A stretch of DNA of 5,104 nucleotides, taken from positions 1-5,104 of the forward strand of contig RXOA01000055.1 of the NCBI GenBank assembly GCA_003979035.1, given 5' to 3'. Shown one piece after another: positions 1 to 5,104 of the stretch (position 1 is its first letter; every line of letters starts with the position of its first letter). Made by a program: the position numbers and the translations under genes. The notes beneath the pieces are model-generated. The model worked only from the letters and a program-made list of their open reading frames with translations. It had not been told where the DNA came from and ran no database searches. Origin of the DNA: Candidatus Bipolaricaulota bacterium (GTDB lineage: Bacteria > Bipolaricaulota > Bipolaricaulia > UBA7950 > UBA9294).

Positions 1-191
1 ATCTCAAGAAGCACATCCGCAGGCGCCGGATCGGAGACGATGGTCAAGTTTCTCATTCCAAGGGCGAAGAGAAGCCCTTCCTAAGCCTGTCCATCCGAAC
101 GACGGCCGCCGGTTCCCGCAAGACTGAGCGGGCACTGTGTCAGCTCCTTGCAGAGGATCGGGTGCCGGCCAAAGAACGGAAACCACGATAG
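1..191 (+). CDS. Possible 3' end of an unrecognised gene entering from the left edge
   Basis: Reading from base 3, one plus-strand frame is open for 62 codons to a TAG at 189-191. It would encode a basic, hydrophilic tail beginning LKKHIRRRR and ending AKERKPR. By my count 40 of 62 third positions are G or C, a little above what I would expect from background, and the frame contains ordinary codons such as CTG, GCC and ATC. No start codon is visible because the window cuts the frame. I recognise no family. The gene would converge on the TIR-like gene, leaving 158 bp between the two stops that I see nothing convincing in: only a 4-bp hairpin (GCCG/CGGC) overlapping the TAG and a 10-bp palindrome at 221-230. 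The call is weak, and a chance open frame is quite possible. Confidence 0.28.
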   Translation, partial: LKKHIRRRRIGDDGQVSHSKGEEKPFLSLSIRTTAAGSRKTERALCQLLAEDRVPAKERKPR

Positions 192-349
192 CCGTGACGG
201 CAATTCTCACAACACTCCAAGGAAGCTTCCCCGCTCGACGCCATGCGACTTCTTCGACGTTCTTGCGTCCCGCCGCCTCCCCACAAGACACGCTGGCTTC
301 TCAGACTCGTGGAGGACCCTGTGAATGCGGACGCCGGCTTGGCCCGATG

Positions 350-1456
350 CTATCCGCTCTCCACGACGCCCAGCACCACATGATCGATGAACAAGATGTC
401 CTCGCCGGTCTCCACGACAAGGTAGAATTGCGCGTCTCCCTCAATGCGGTGAGACGGGGGGAGATCGATCTTGGCGTGGAACTGCTTTGATGTCCATCCT
501 TCGTGTTCTCCGACCGACTTCCAGTTCCAGTTGGATTCCTGGGAGTTGGCGATCAGGGATTGAGCGGGTGCTCCCTTGAGTCGCGTCGATCGAGGATCGG
601 TGATCACACCCTGCAAGAGCGGACGGAGAAGGGCCGTTCCGCTTGTCCGACATCGGAGCTCGACGACCAGCGTCTGATCTGGCGGGAGTAGGGACGGATC
701 GATCGTCCCCAGCGTGGTGATGCTTTTGCCCTGTTGGTCATTCCAGTTCCAGGTCATCGCTGTCGCAGCGATCGCCAAACACCCGTTCTCGGCTTCTCCT
801 CCGAAAGCCAGGACCCGTTGCCCACCGGAGCGCGGTTGTTGCTCGCTCCTCCAGATTTCGTCGCCGCCGTCGGTGTGCTCCCAGGCGCCACGGCGCCAGA
901 GGAAGCTGTCCACCGTGTCCGGCGACGACTCGGAGAAGGTGTTGCAGTACAGGTATTGCGTCGTCTGATGTTCCGAGGCAAGAAACGCTTCGACGAGCCG
1001 CTGCTTGATGTTGTCGCGGATTGCTTGCCTGCCTTCGTCGAACAGAAGGTCGTCGACGGTGAATTCACGGTAGGTTGTCAAACTGCTTCCGAAACCGAGG
1101 CAGCTGGAGCACCCTTTCTCCACCCAGGCAAGGGTTGGCTTGCTCGCCTGATGAGCGACGATCAGCTCCTGAAGACAAGACGGCGAGACATGGGACAGTC
1201 CAGGGACGGCGGCGGCCTCGTCCAGGAGGAGCGAAAAGAAGACATCGCAGCGTCCGATGCGTGGGAACAAGGCGCTCGCGGGGTCTCCGAATTCGGCCTT
1301 GTCTCCTTCGATGATGTCAAACCGAAGCATTCCCGGTGCGCCTTTCCCCTGCATTTCAAGCGCTAGCTCGTCCACGGCTGCTTCCAGAAGGCCACGGAAG
1401 GCGCGGACCTTCGCGGCAAGCGGAACCGAGAAACTATGGCTGTAGAACAGACGCAT
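350..1456 (-). CDS. TIR-like domain protein with C-terminal beta-sandwich (lectin-like) domain
   Basis: This is an intact 368-residue ORF from ATG to TAG. The start is supported by GGGAGGA about 10 nt upstream on the minus strand. Residues 1-155 resemble a TIR-type fold: an opening strand (MRLFYSHSFS, compare FISYSH), a helix, a strand ending in CDVFFSLLL (70-78), then SPSCLQELIVAH (91-102) and KPTLAWVEKG (106-115). E97 lies where TIR NADases carry the catalytic Glu of the S-x-W-x-x-x-E helix, although the usual Trp is absent. Residues about 165-368 are Trp-rich and beta-rich and close with ILFIDHVVLG (354-363), typical of the last strand of jelly-roll or galactose-binding folds. No signal peptide or membrane segment is visible, so it is probably cytoplasmic. 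Known TIR proteins include NAD-cleaving immune effectors; that role here is inference. A DUF4062-like or other effector-associated Rossmann domain is the main alternative. The coding call is firm, the domain call moderate. Confidence 0.85.
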   Translation of the reverse strand: MRLFYSHSFSVPLAAKVRAFRGLLEAAVDELALEMQGKGAPGMLRFDIIEGDKAEFGDPASALFPRIGRCDVFFSLLLDEAAAVPGLSHVSPSCLQELIVAHQASKPTLAWVEKGCSSCLGFGSSLTTYREFTVDDLLFDEGRQAIRDNIKQRLVEAFLASEHQTTQYLYCNTFSESSPDTVDSFLWRRGAWEHTDGGDEIWRSEQQPRSGGQRVLAFGGEAENGCLAIAATAMTWNWNDQQGKSITTLGTIDPSLLPPDQTLVVELRCRTSGTALLRPLLQGVITDPRSTRLKGAPAQSLIANSQESNWNWKSVGEHEGWTSKQFHAKIDLPPSHRIEGDAQFYLVVETGEDILFIDHVVLGVVESG

Positions 1457-1462
1457 AACGGA

Positions 1463-1471
1463 TCTTCCTCC
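1463..1471 (-). promoter_or_regulatory. Shine-Dalgarno for the TIR-like gene
   Basis: Read on the minus strand this is GGGAGGAAG, followed by ATCCGTT and then ATG at 1456. The core GGAGG lies about 10 nt from the start codon. It is a strong purine-rich match to anti-SD and fixes this ATG rather than an internal start. Confidence 0.6.
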
Positions 1472-1486
1472 CGATCATGTTCTTCG

Positions 1487-1515
1487 AGTGTACGGCTCGG
1501 GTTCCCGCTCGACAA
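1487..1515 (-). promoter_or_regulatory. Candidate sigma70-type promoter for the TIR-like gene
   Basis: On the minus strand TTGTCG (1515-1510) and TACACT (1492-1487) are separated by exactly 17 bp. Each box matches its consensus at 4 of 6 positions, including TTG of the -35 and TA...T of the -10. Transcription would begin near 1480, giving a leader of roughly 24 nt that holds the Shine-Dalgarno. The position just upstream of the gene supports it, but two 4/6 boxes can occur by chance. Confidence 0.38.
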
Positions 1516-1978
1516 TAGGCGTACGGCACGTAGAGATCGGCCGGCCTCAGCGCGGTTCATCCGCAGAGCGCTGGGTGACGACCAGAAACGCGAACGGAGC
1601 CGCGGATCGGCGTGGCCCGGCGATGAGGTCGCCCGGACGGCTGGGATTGCTGCCATCCGGATGCCGCTTGGAGGATGGAGAACCCCGTGCAAGGTACGAT
1701 TCAGGCCGACAATCCGCCCCACTGTTCTCGGCGGGCAGGTTGCCGTCGACGCTCCGCATGCCTTCCGGGATACGGACTCCAACGTCCGGCTCGGCACGGG
1801 AGATGGGGATCGATCTTGCCCGAAGCCCGGAAGATGTGCACGGCGTGATTGGCCTGGTGCTTAGGGTTCACGGTTGTTTCGGCCCGCTCAGGATCGAGAG
1901 GAATCTCCAGTGCTTTGCTGGCCTCCTTCTCCGGATCGAGGGATACGCCTTGATGTCGAGATGCGTTCGGATCAAGTG

Positions 1979-2323
1979 TCACAGTATCCACTTGCCCCGG
2001 AGGTCTCTTGTGGTCTTCCTTCGGCATCGATCGAGATTCGGGTCTTCGACCTGCTCGGCAAGTTCGCTCGTTTGCTTCAGGGCTTCGAACGGGGCGGACC
2101 GATTGCCGGCAACGGCTTCGTATGCGTGGGTACGGAAGAAGATGCTGACGCCAGCTTCCGGGCTTCTCTCGACACACATGACACCGTAGCGCTTCGCTTC
2201 CTTGGCGTGCCCCGGAGCCGAGTCGATCCTGAACGTCTGCCCCGTCCCGATGGAGAGATTCTCTGGCGTGCAGTCCGATTCTTTTGTCCAATGCGATGCA
2301 GACGCCATGCTCAGTCTCAACAT
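1979..2323 (-). CDS. 114-residue hypothetical ORF inside the decayed region
   Basis: This is the longest uninterrupted piece of the coding-like minus strand, ATG to TGA. AGGA lies 7 nt before the ATG, so it may still be translated. The product is soluble and mixed-charge, with a plausible beta-rich middle (YGVMCVERSPEAGVSIFFRT) and then a helical segment (FEALKQTSELAEQVEDPN). There are no signal, membrane or cysteine-cluster features, and I do not recognise it. The last 15 residues (CRRKTTRDLRGKWIL) look like out-of-frame sequence after the coding signal shifts, and the same frame reads upstream through AAQAEQDEE. I therefore think it is a fragment of the decayed gene rather than an independent gene. 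The plus-strand ORF in the same codon register has a lower GC3 (about 61% versus 71%). Confidence 0.33.
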   Translation of the reverse strand: MLRLSMASASHWTKESDCTPENLSIGTGQTFRIDSAPGHAKEAKRYGVMCVERSPEAGVSIFFRTHAYEAVAGNRSAPFEALKQTSELAEQVEDPNLDRCRRKTTRDLRGKWIL

Positions 2324-2363
2324 CTCTTCATCCTGTTCCGCTTGCGCGGCTCAGGACATCCGA

Positions 2364-2400
2364 AAGCTCCCATGCGTGGCTGAAGCACGCCACGGAGCTT
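2364..2400. repeat. Two-part inverted repeat (hairpin) in the decayed region
   Basis: AAGCTC (2364-2369) pairs with GAGCTT (2395-2400), and inside it CGTGGC (2375-2380) pairs with GCCACG (2389-2394) around the loop TGAAGCAC. A 5-nt bulge (CCATG) lies on one side only. It is just upstream of the 114-codon ORF on the minus strand. There is no convincing T-tract on either side, so I do not call it a terminator. Confidence 0.35.
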
Positions 2401-2453
2401 CTATGCGGATGGCTTGCTCATCGATGAACGCCGGGGTCGTGGGGGTTGCCTCC

Positions 2454-2480
2454 TTGACGTGGGATGGAGCATCGTAGGTT
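2454..2480 (+). promoter_or_regulatory. Weak candidate promoter for the DUF6504 gene
   Basis: TTGACG (2454-2459) matches the -35 consensus at 5 of 6 positions, followed after 15 bp by TAGGTT (2475-2480), which matches the -10 at only 3 of 6. The spacer is shorter than the usual 16-18 bp. It is the best candidate I see upstream of 2561 but could easily be chance. Confidence 0.18.
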
Positions 2481-2560
2481 CCGTCTCACTGGGCGGCCAC
2501 ACACCATGCGCCGTCGCCGGCTCGGGTGTAGGAGAAGCTCGATGATGGAAGGCGGGGAGC

Positions 2561-2902
2561 ATGTTCATCGACGAGAGGATCGAGGCCCTGTTCGATCGCC
2601 CGCCGCTTCTCGAGAAGCGGCCGGGGTGTCCGGATGGATTTGCGTGGAGAGGACAAACCTACCGAATTGTCGAGCTCGTGAGCGAACGCCATGACTACCG
2701 GCGTCGCGGGAGGATGGCCCACAACATGCGCCCGGAGCACCTTCGAACAGCGGCCAAACGGGGGTCTTGGGGCGTGGGGAGGGATCTGTTCTGTGTTCGG
2801 ACCGATCGCGGAGGACGCGTGTTCGAGCTGTACTACGACCGCTCGCCACGGCTCGCCGGGGGAAAAGGCGGCTGGGTGCTGTTCCGAGAACTTCCTAGGT
2901 AA
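2561..2902 (+). CDS. DUF6504-family protein
   Basis: This is a complete 113-residue protein, about the length of a single DUF6504 domain. The family pattern runs end to end: PPLLEKRPGCPDGFAWRG (14-31), YRIVELVSERHDYRRRGRM (34-52), RGSWGVGRDLFCVRTDRG (67-84), VFELYYDRSP (87-96) and a closing WVLFREL (105-111). It is small, strongly basic and Trp/Tyr/Arg-rich, with no signal or membrane segment. The ATG follows GGAAGGCGGGGAGC, a strong purine-rich Shine-Dalgarno; ATGs at 2542 and 2545 are out of frame. The function is unknown. I recall the domain near or fused to Y-family (ImuB-like) polymerases in actinobacteria, which would suggest a nucleic-acid role, but I cannot check that here and no polymerase is in view. 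It sits alone, 203 bp before the cyclase. Codons 15-21 contain a 20-bp perfect palindrome. Confidence 0.85.
   Translation: MFIDERIEALFDRPPLLEKRPGCPDGFAWRGQTYRIVELVSERHDYRRRGRMAHNMRPEHLRTAAKRGSWGVGRDLFCVRTDRGGRVFELYYDRSPRLAGGKGGWVLFRELPR
2602..2621. repeat. 20-bp perfect palindrome inside the DUF6504 gene
   Basis: GCCGCTTCTCGAGAAGCGGC reads identically on both strands. It starts 42 bases into the coding region and overlaps the conserved PPLLEKRP segment, so part of its symmetry follows from the protein sequence. It could form a stem in the mRNA or bind a dimeric protein, but nothing else in the sequence shows a function. Confidence 0.6.
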
Positions 2903-2956
2903 GATCCCTTTGGCGAAGAGCGAGCCCGGCATCAGTGACGTGCAGCTCTGGACAGC

Positions 2957-2982
2957 GGATCCGACTTCCGGGAAGGGGATCC
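2957..2982. repeat. GGATCC-bounded hairpin in the gap before the cyclase
   Basis: GGATCC at 2957-2962 and again at 2977-2982 can pair with each other. Inside them CTTC (2965-2968) pairs with GAAG (2972-2975) around CGG. The two GGATCC copies are each followed by GA and so also form an 8-base direct repeat. It lies 55 bp after the DUF6504 stop and has no T-tract, so it is not a standard intrinsic terminator. A role as a terminator or mRNA-stabilising stem for the upstream gene is possible. Confidence 0.35.
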
Positions 2983-3032
2983 GATGCCGCTCCGAGCGCC
3001 GACATTGTCCGCACGGACATGGACCGATGGGA

Positions 3033-3061
3033 GTGAAAGCGGGATCCTTGTGAGGTAGAAA
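3033..3061 (+). promoter_or_regulatory. Candidate promoter for the diguanylate cyclase gene
   Basis: GTGAAA (3033-3038) and TAGAAA (3056-3061) are 17 bp apart and each match the -35 and -10 consensus at 4 of 6 positions. Transcription from near 3068 would give a leader of about 38 nt. I looked for the conserved core of a c-di-GMP riboswitch here and did not see one. Confidence 0.28.
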
Positions 3062-3091
3062 GTCGCGGTGGGTGTTGCCGAACAATTCCCC

Positions 3092-3097
3092 GAAGGA
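3092..3097 (+). promoter_or_regulatory. Shine-Dalgarno that selects the GTG start at 3106
   Basis: GAAGGA lies 8 nt before GTG 3106. The nearby ATG at 3102 is in another frame and meets TGA after four codons, so GTG is the start of the long frame. Confidence 0.55.
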
Positions 3098-3105
3098 CTG
3101 AATGA

Positions 3106-4779
3106 GTGAGTCTTGAACTGACGGTTGAATGCTTGGCCTTGTTTGCTACAGCGGCGATCTCACTTGTCGTTGCGCATCTAATCAGATCAAAGAAGCGTAT
3201 CTCCGGCGTGACGGAGCTTCTTGCCCTGATGATTGCTGTTGCCGGCTGGGCACTTGTCGCCGGATTGGAAGCGACGGTGGTCGCATTCCGTCTCAAGCTG
3301 TTGTTCTCCACGCTGGAGTACGTGGGGTCCGGGGCGACGATGGCGCTACTGCTGCGATTTGCCGTGCAGCATGCGGGCAAGGGTGCGTGGCTCACTCGCA
3401 ACAGGAAGGCGCTCCTGTGGCTCCTGCCGGCACTGAATGTCGCGCTTGTGGCGACCAATGGGTGGCACGGCTTGGTGTGGTCGGGATTCTCGCCCGCATC
3501 CGCCGAAAGCCATCTGTTGATCTACGAGCACGGGGCCGGCTTCTACGCCATCCTCGGCGGGATCTACCTGTACATCGCGGCGGCGACGCTGCTGCTTCTG
3601 TATACGGCGCTTCGGACATCGGTGATCCCTCGTCGACAAGCGATCGCGATTCTGATCACCATCCCCATTCCCTGGGCGGCAAGTCTTCTGTACGCCGTTT
3701 CCCCCGGCGTCATCAACGGACTCAACATCATCCCGATGGCGTTCTTCTTTGTCGGGTGTTCCCTGGTCTTGAGCATTACGCGGTGGCGCGTATTCGACCT
3801 GGCGCCGATCGCGCGCGATATGCTGGTCGAACGGATGGAAGATGCATTTGTGGTCATCGATGCCCAGCAGAGCATTGTCGACTACAACCGCGCAGCGACG
3901 CGGATGCTCGGGATCGGCTTGGAGCAGATCGGGCGAAGAGCGGAGCTTCTGCTCCCGTTCTGGAGTGAACTTGTAGAGATCGCGGGCGACCGCGAACGAG
4001 CCTGCTGCACGCCGCTGCGGATGGGCGATGGTGTCCCCCGTCATGCCTCGGTGCAGTTGACGTCCGTCGAAAACAAGGATGGCATCCCTCTCGGGGCATT
4101 GGTCATGGTTCACGACGTCACACAGCGTCATCAAGTCGAGCTGGCGTTGCGCGAATCCAATGAGGCGCTCCAGCGGAAGCTTGTCGAGAACGAACAGCTG
4201 CAGCGCGAATTGCGCGAGCAAGCGCTACGGGATCCGCTGACCGGACTCCACAATCGTCGCTTCTTGGAGGACATTCTCCCCGTCGAGATTCGGTGTGCCG
4301 AGGAAGAGGGGGGGAGCGTATCGCTTGTTGTCGTGGATATCGACCGATTCAAGACCGTCAACGATGTCCACGGGCATGCCCGCGGCGATGCGATGCTCAC
4401 GGCGCTCGGCAACCTCATACGGAACAAGCTGCGCGGGCCGCAATCGGCGGGACGGTACGGAGGAGACGAATTCATGGTGATCCTTCCGCAAGCGCCGCTG
4501 AACGAGGCCGTGGCGTGGGCCGATTCGTTGCGGCGGCTGTTCGAACCGATTGCCGCCGCCTACAACGGATCGATCCGTGCGGCAACGTTGTCGGCCGGGG
4601 TTGCCGCCTATCCGGAGCATGGGAGCACTGGGGCGGATCTCTTTCATGTTGCCGACGTTGCCCTGTACAAGGCGAAGAACGCAGGGAGAAACTGCGTGTG
4701 TGTCGGATCGCCGCAGATGTCGCTCGATGATCGTTCCATCGGCAGCGACGAGAGAAGCCGCGGTCTGGGTTCGGGATGA
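3106..4779 (+). CDS. Membrane diguanylate cyclase: 7-helix N-terminus, PAS, GGDEF
   Basis: This 557-residue protein would make cyclic di-GMP from two GTP at the inner face of the membrane. Seven hydrophobic segments (about 8-27, 35-55, 65-87, 102-118, 145-168, 178-197, 204-223) match the HisKA_7TM type of sensor. The junction ITRWRVFDLAPIARDML (224-240) leads into a PAS domain (about 240-340, with VVIDAQQSIVDYNRAA) and a short coiled coil (341-373). The GGDEF domain follows: RDPLTGLHNRRF (375-386), DIDRFKTVNDVHGH (411-424), YGGDEF (451-456) and LSAGVAAYPEHG (495-506). The catalytic residues look intact. The inhibitory RxxD site five residues before GGDEF reads R443-G-P-Q446, so the Asp is missing and product feedback is probably weakened. 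No EAL domain is present. The last 25 residues are a disordered tail. The ligand for the 7-helix and PAS parts cannot be told from sequence. It appears to be a single-gene unit. Confidence 0.95.
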   Translation: MSLELTVECLALFATAAISLVVAHLIRSKKRISGVTELLALMIAVAGWALVAGLEATVVAFRLKLLFSTLEYVGSGATMALLLRFAVQHAGKGAWLTRNRKALLWLLPALNVALVATNGWHGLVWSGFSPASAESHLLIYEHGAGFYAILGGIYLYIAAATLLLLYTALRTSVIPRRQAIAILITIPIPWAASLLYAVSPGVINGLNIIPMAFFFVGCSLVLSITRWRVFDLAPIARDMLVERMEDAFVVIDAQQSIVDYNRAATRMLGIGLEQIGRRAELLLPFWSELVEIAGDRERACCTPLRMGDGVPRHASVQLTSVENKDGIPLGALVMVHDVTQRHQVELALRESNEALQRKLVENEQLQRELREQALRDPLTGLHNRRFLEDILPVEIRCAEEEGGSVSLVVVDIDRFKTVNDVHGHARGDAMLTALGNLIRNKLRGPQSAGRYGGDEFMVILPQAPLNEAVAWADSLRRLFEPIAAAYNGSIRAATLSAGVAAYPEHGSTGADLFHVADVALYKAKNAGRNCVCVGSPQMSLDDRSIGSDERSRGLGSG

Positions 4780-4827
4780 GGCCTACGGATTTCGCTCCAG
4801 GTCTCGGGATCGATCCGGAAAGTGACC

Positions 4828-5104
4828 GCGCCTTCTTGGCCGGCGCTGAAGCAGCCAAGCGCCTTCTTGGCCGGCGCTGAAGCAACCCAGCGCCTTCTTG
4901 GCCGGCGCGGGTTGGGGACACCGCACCTTCTTGGCCGGCGCGGGTTGGGGACATCGCGCCTTTTTGGCCGGCGCGGGTTGGGGACATCGCGCCTTTTTGG
5001 CCGGCGCTGAAGCAACCCAGCGCCTTCTTGGCCGGCGCTGAAGCAACCCAGCGCCTTCTTGGCCGGCGCTGAAGCAACCCAGCGCCTTCTTGGCCGGCGC
5101 TGAA
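4828..5104. repeat. Tandem array of at least nine 31/33-bp units, cut by the window edge
   Basis: A 19-base core, GCGCCTTCTTGGCCGGCGC, starts at 4828, 4859, 4890, 4923, 4956, 4989, 5020, 5051 and 5082. Between cores lies one of two linkers: A, TGAAGCAACCCA (31-bp units), or B, GGGTTGGGGACATC (33-bp units). The linker order is A' A B' B B A A A, with the ninth unit cut after TGAA; the primes mark small variants. Units 5 and 6 have CTTTTTGG instead of CTTCTTGG, and unit 4 has GCACC. Each core end (GGCGC) is complementary to the next core start (GCGCC), so each linker can sit in the loop of a hairpin. The mix of 31- and 33-bp periods breaks any reading frame, so I do not think it is coding. The array starts 48 bp after the cyclase stop and continues beyond the window. 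Confidence 0.92.
4842..4868 (+). terminator. Possible intrinsic terminator after the cyclase (first hairpin of the array)
   Basis: GGCGCT (4842-4847) pairs with AGCGCC (4858-4863) around a 10-nt loop and is followed by TTCTT. This is the first of several similar stem-plus-T-rich units, 62 bp past the cyclase stop. The T-tract is short and interrupted by C, so termination is plausible rather than shown. Confidence 0.33.

Larger units (their letters stand above)
1547..2545 (-). pseudogene. Probable decayed gene, unrecognised family
   Basis: One minus-strand frame looks coding across its own stops. It reads SYTRAGDGAWCVAAQ, TGA (2488-2486), 44 codons (DGTYDAPSHVKEA...) to TGA (2353-2351), then AAQAEQDEEM straight into the 114-codon ORF that begins at 2323. 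Near 2030 the coding character (G-rich first positions, high GC3) moves to a second frame containing SLDPEKEASKALEIPLDPER. Near 1790-1830 it returns to the original frame (EPDVGVRIPEGMRSVDGNLP...) and ends at TGA 1549-1547. My hand counts give GC3 near 70% in these segments (about 68% for 2351-2485, 71% for 2105-2320, 70% for 1550-1790). Two in-frame stops plus two compensating shifts fit a degraded gene of about 330 codons. The piece upstream of about 2545 would be lost under the DUF6504 gene. I recognise no domain. Alternatives are several small genes, or chance. Confidence 0.42.

Noticed and set aside
4..291. 95-codon minus-strand ORF with a hydrophobic stretch
   Set aside because: There is no good RBS, its codon use is poor, and the opposite strand reads better over 3-191.
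734..1366. Plus-strand ORFs of 210 and fewer codons
   Set aside because: They are antisense to the TIR-like gene, which has the better start, RBS and domain pattern. The products look like shadows of high-GC codons.
1488..2383. Plus-strand ORFs 1488-2189 and 1874-2383
   Set aside because: They share codon register with the minus-strand coding signal but have lower GC3 where I counted, and neither shows a recognisable domain or good RBS.
2486..3085. 199-codon minus-strand ORF
   Set aside because: Most of it is antisense to the clearly conserved DUF6504 gene. Only its last part (below about 2545) looks coding, and I treat that as part of the decayed gene.
2903..3105. c-di-GMP riboswitch upstream of the cyclase
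   Set aside because: I looked for the conserved core and paired arms of GEMM-type aptamers and did not find them. The gap shows only short palindromes.
4807..4816. GGATCGATCC palindrome between the cyclase and the array
   Set aside because: Ten-base palindromes are expected by chance in a window this size, and there is no T-tract or second copy.
4472..5077. Minus-strand ORFs through the repeats, giving APAKKA-type peptides reminiscent of Lys/Ala-rich histone H1-like tails
   Set aside because: The 33-bp units keep a frame, but the 31-bp units shift it at every copy, so the motif appears in turn in all frames. Much of the longest ORF is antisense to the cyclase.
4828..5104. CRISPR array
   Set aside because: The linkers are only 12-14 bases, are themselves repeated, and belong to two families. 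There are no unique spacers and no cas genes.

Overview
The window is GC-rich bacterial DNA with sparse coding and no ribosomal, tRNA or housekeeping genes. No gene here fixes the taxon. A seven-helix (HisKA_7TM-like) / PAS / GGDEF protein, a small free-standing DUF6504-type protein and high GC would suit Chloroflexota (Thermomicrobia-like) or a related Gram-positive-like thermophile lineage. That is a low-confidence inference from family memory.

Layout: (1) 1-191 may hold the last 62 codons of a plus-strand gene that enters from the left. (2) 350-1456, minus strand, is a well-formed 368-residue protein with an N-terminal TIR-like domain and a C-terminal beta-sandwich, lectin-like domain. It has its own Shine-Dalgarno and a plausible sigma70-type promoter at 1487-1515. 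(3) About 1547-2545, minus strand, looks like a decayed gene. One reading frame stays coding-like (high GC3, purine-first codons) across two in-frame TGA stops, moves to a second frame for about 80 codons, then returns to the first frame. Only a 114-codon piece (1979-2323) remains as a clean ORF with its own RBS. (4) 2561-2902, plus strand, is a DUF6504-family protein. (5) 2903-3105 is a 203-bp gap with a GGATCC-bounded hairpin and a candidate promoter. (6) 3106-4779, plus strand, is a membrane diguanylate cyclase that starts at GTG. (7) 4828 to the window edge is a tandem array of at least nine 31/33-bp units that can fold into serial hairpins.

The genes do not form one obvious pathway. The TIR-like gene and the decayed gene share the minus strand and could once have been one unit; a TIR-like domain joined to a binding domain beside gene wreckage fits an accessory, possibly defence-related, locus. 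The DUF6504 gene and the cyclase are co-directional but 203 bp apart and probably transcribed separately. The most interesting items are the TIR-like/beta-sandwich protein, the decayed gene beside it, and the hairpin array, whose two unit families keep the same stem through paired base changes.
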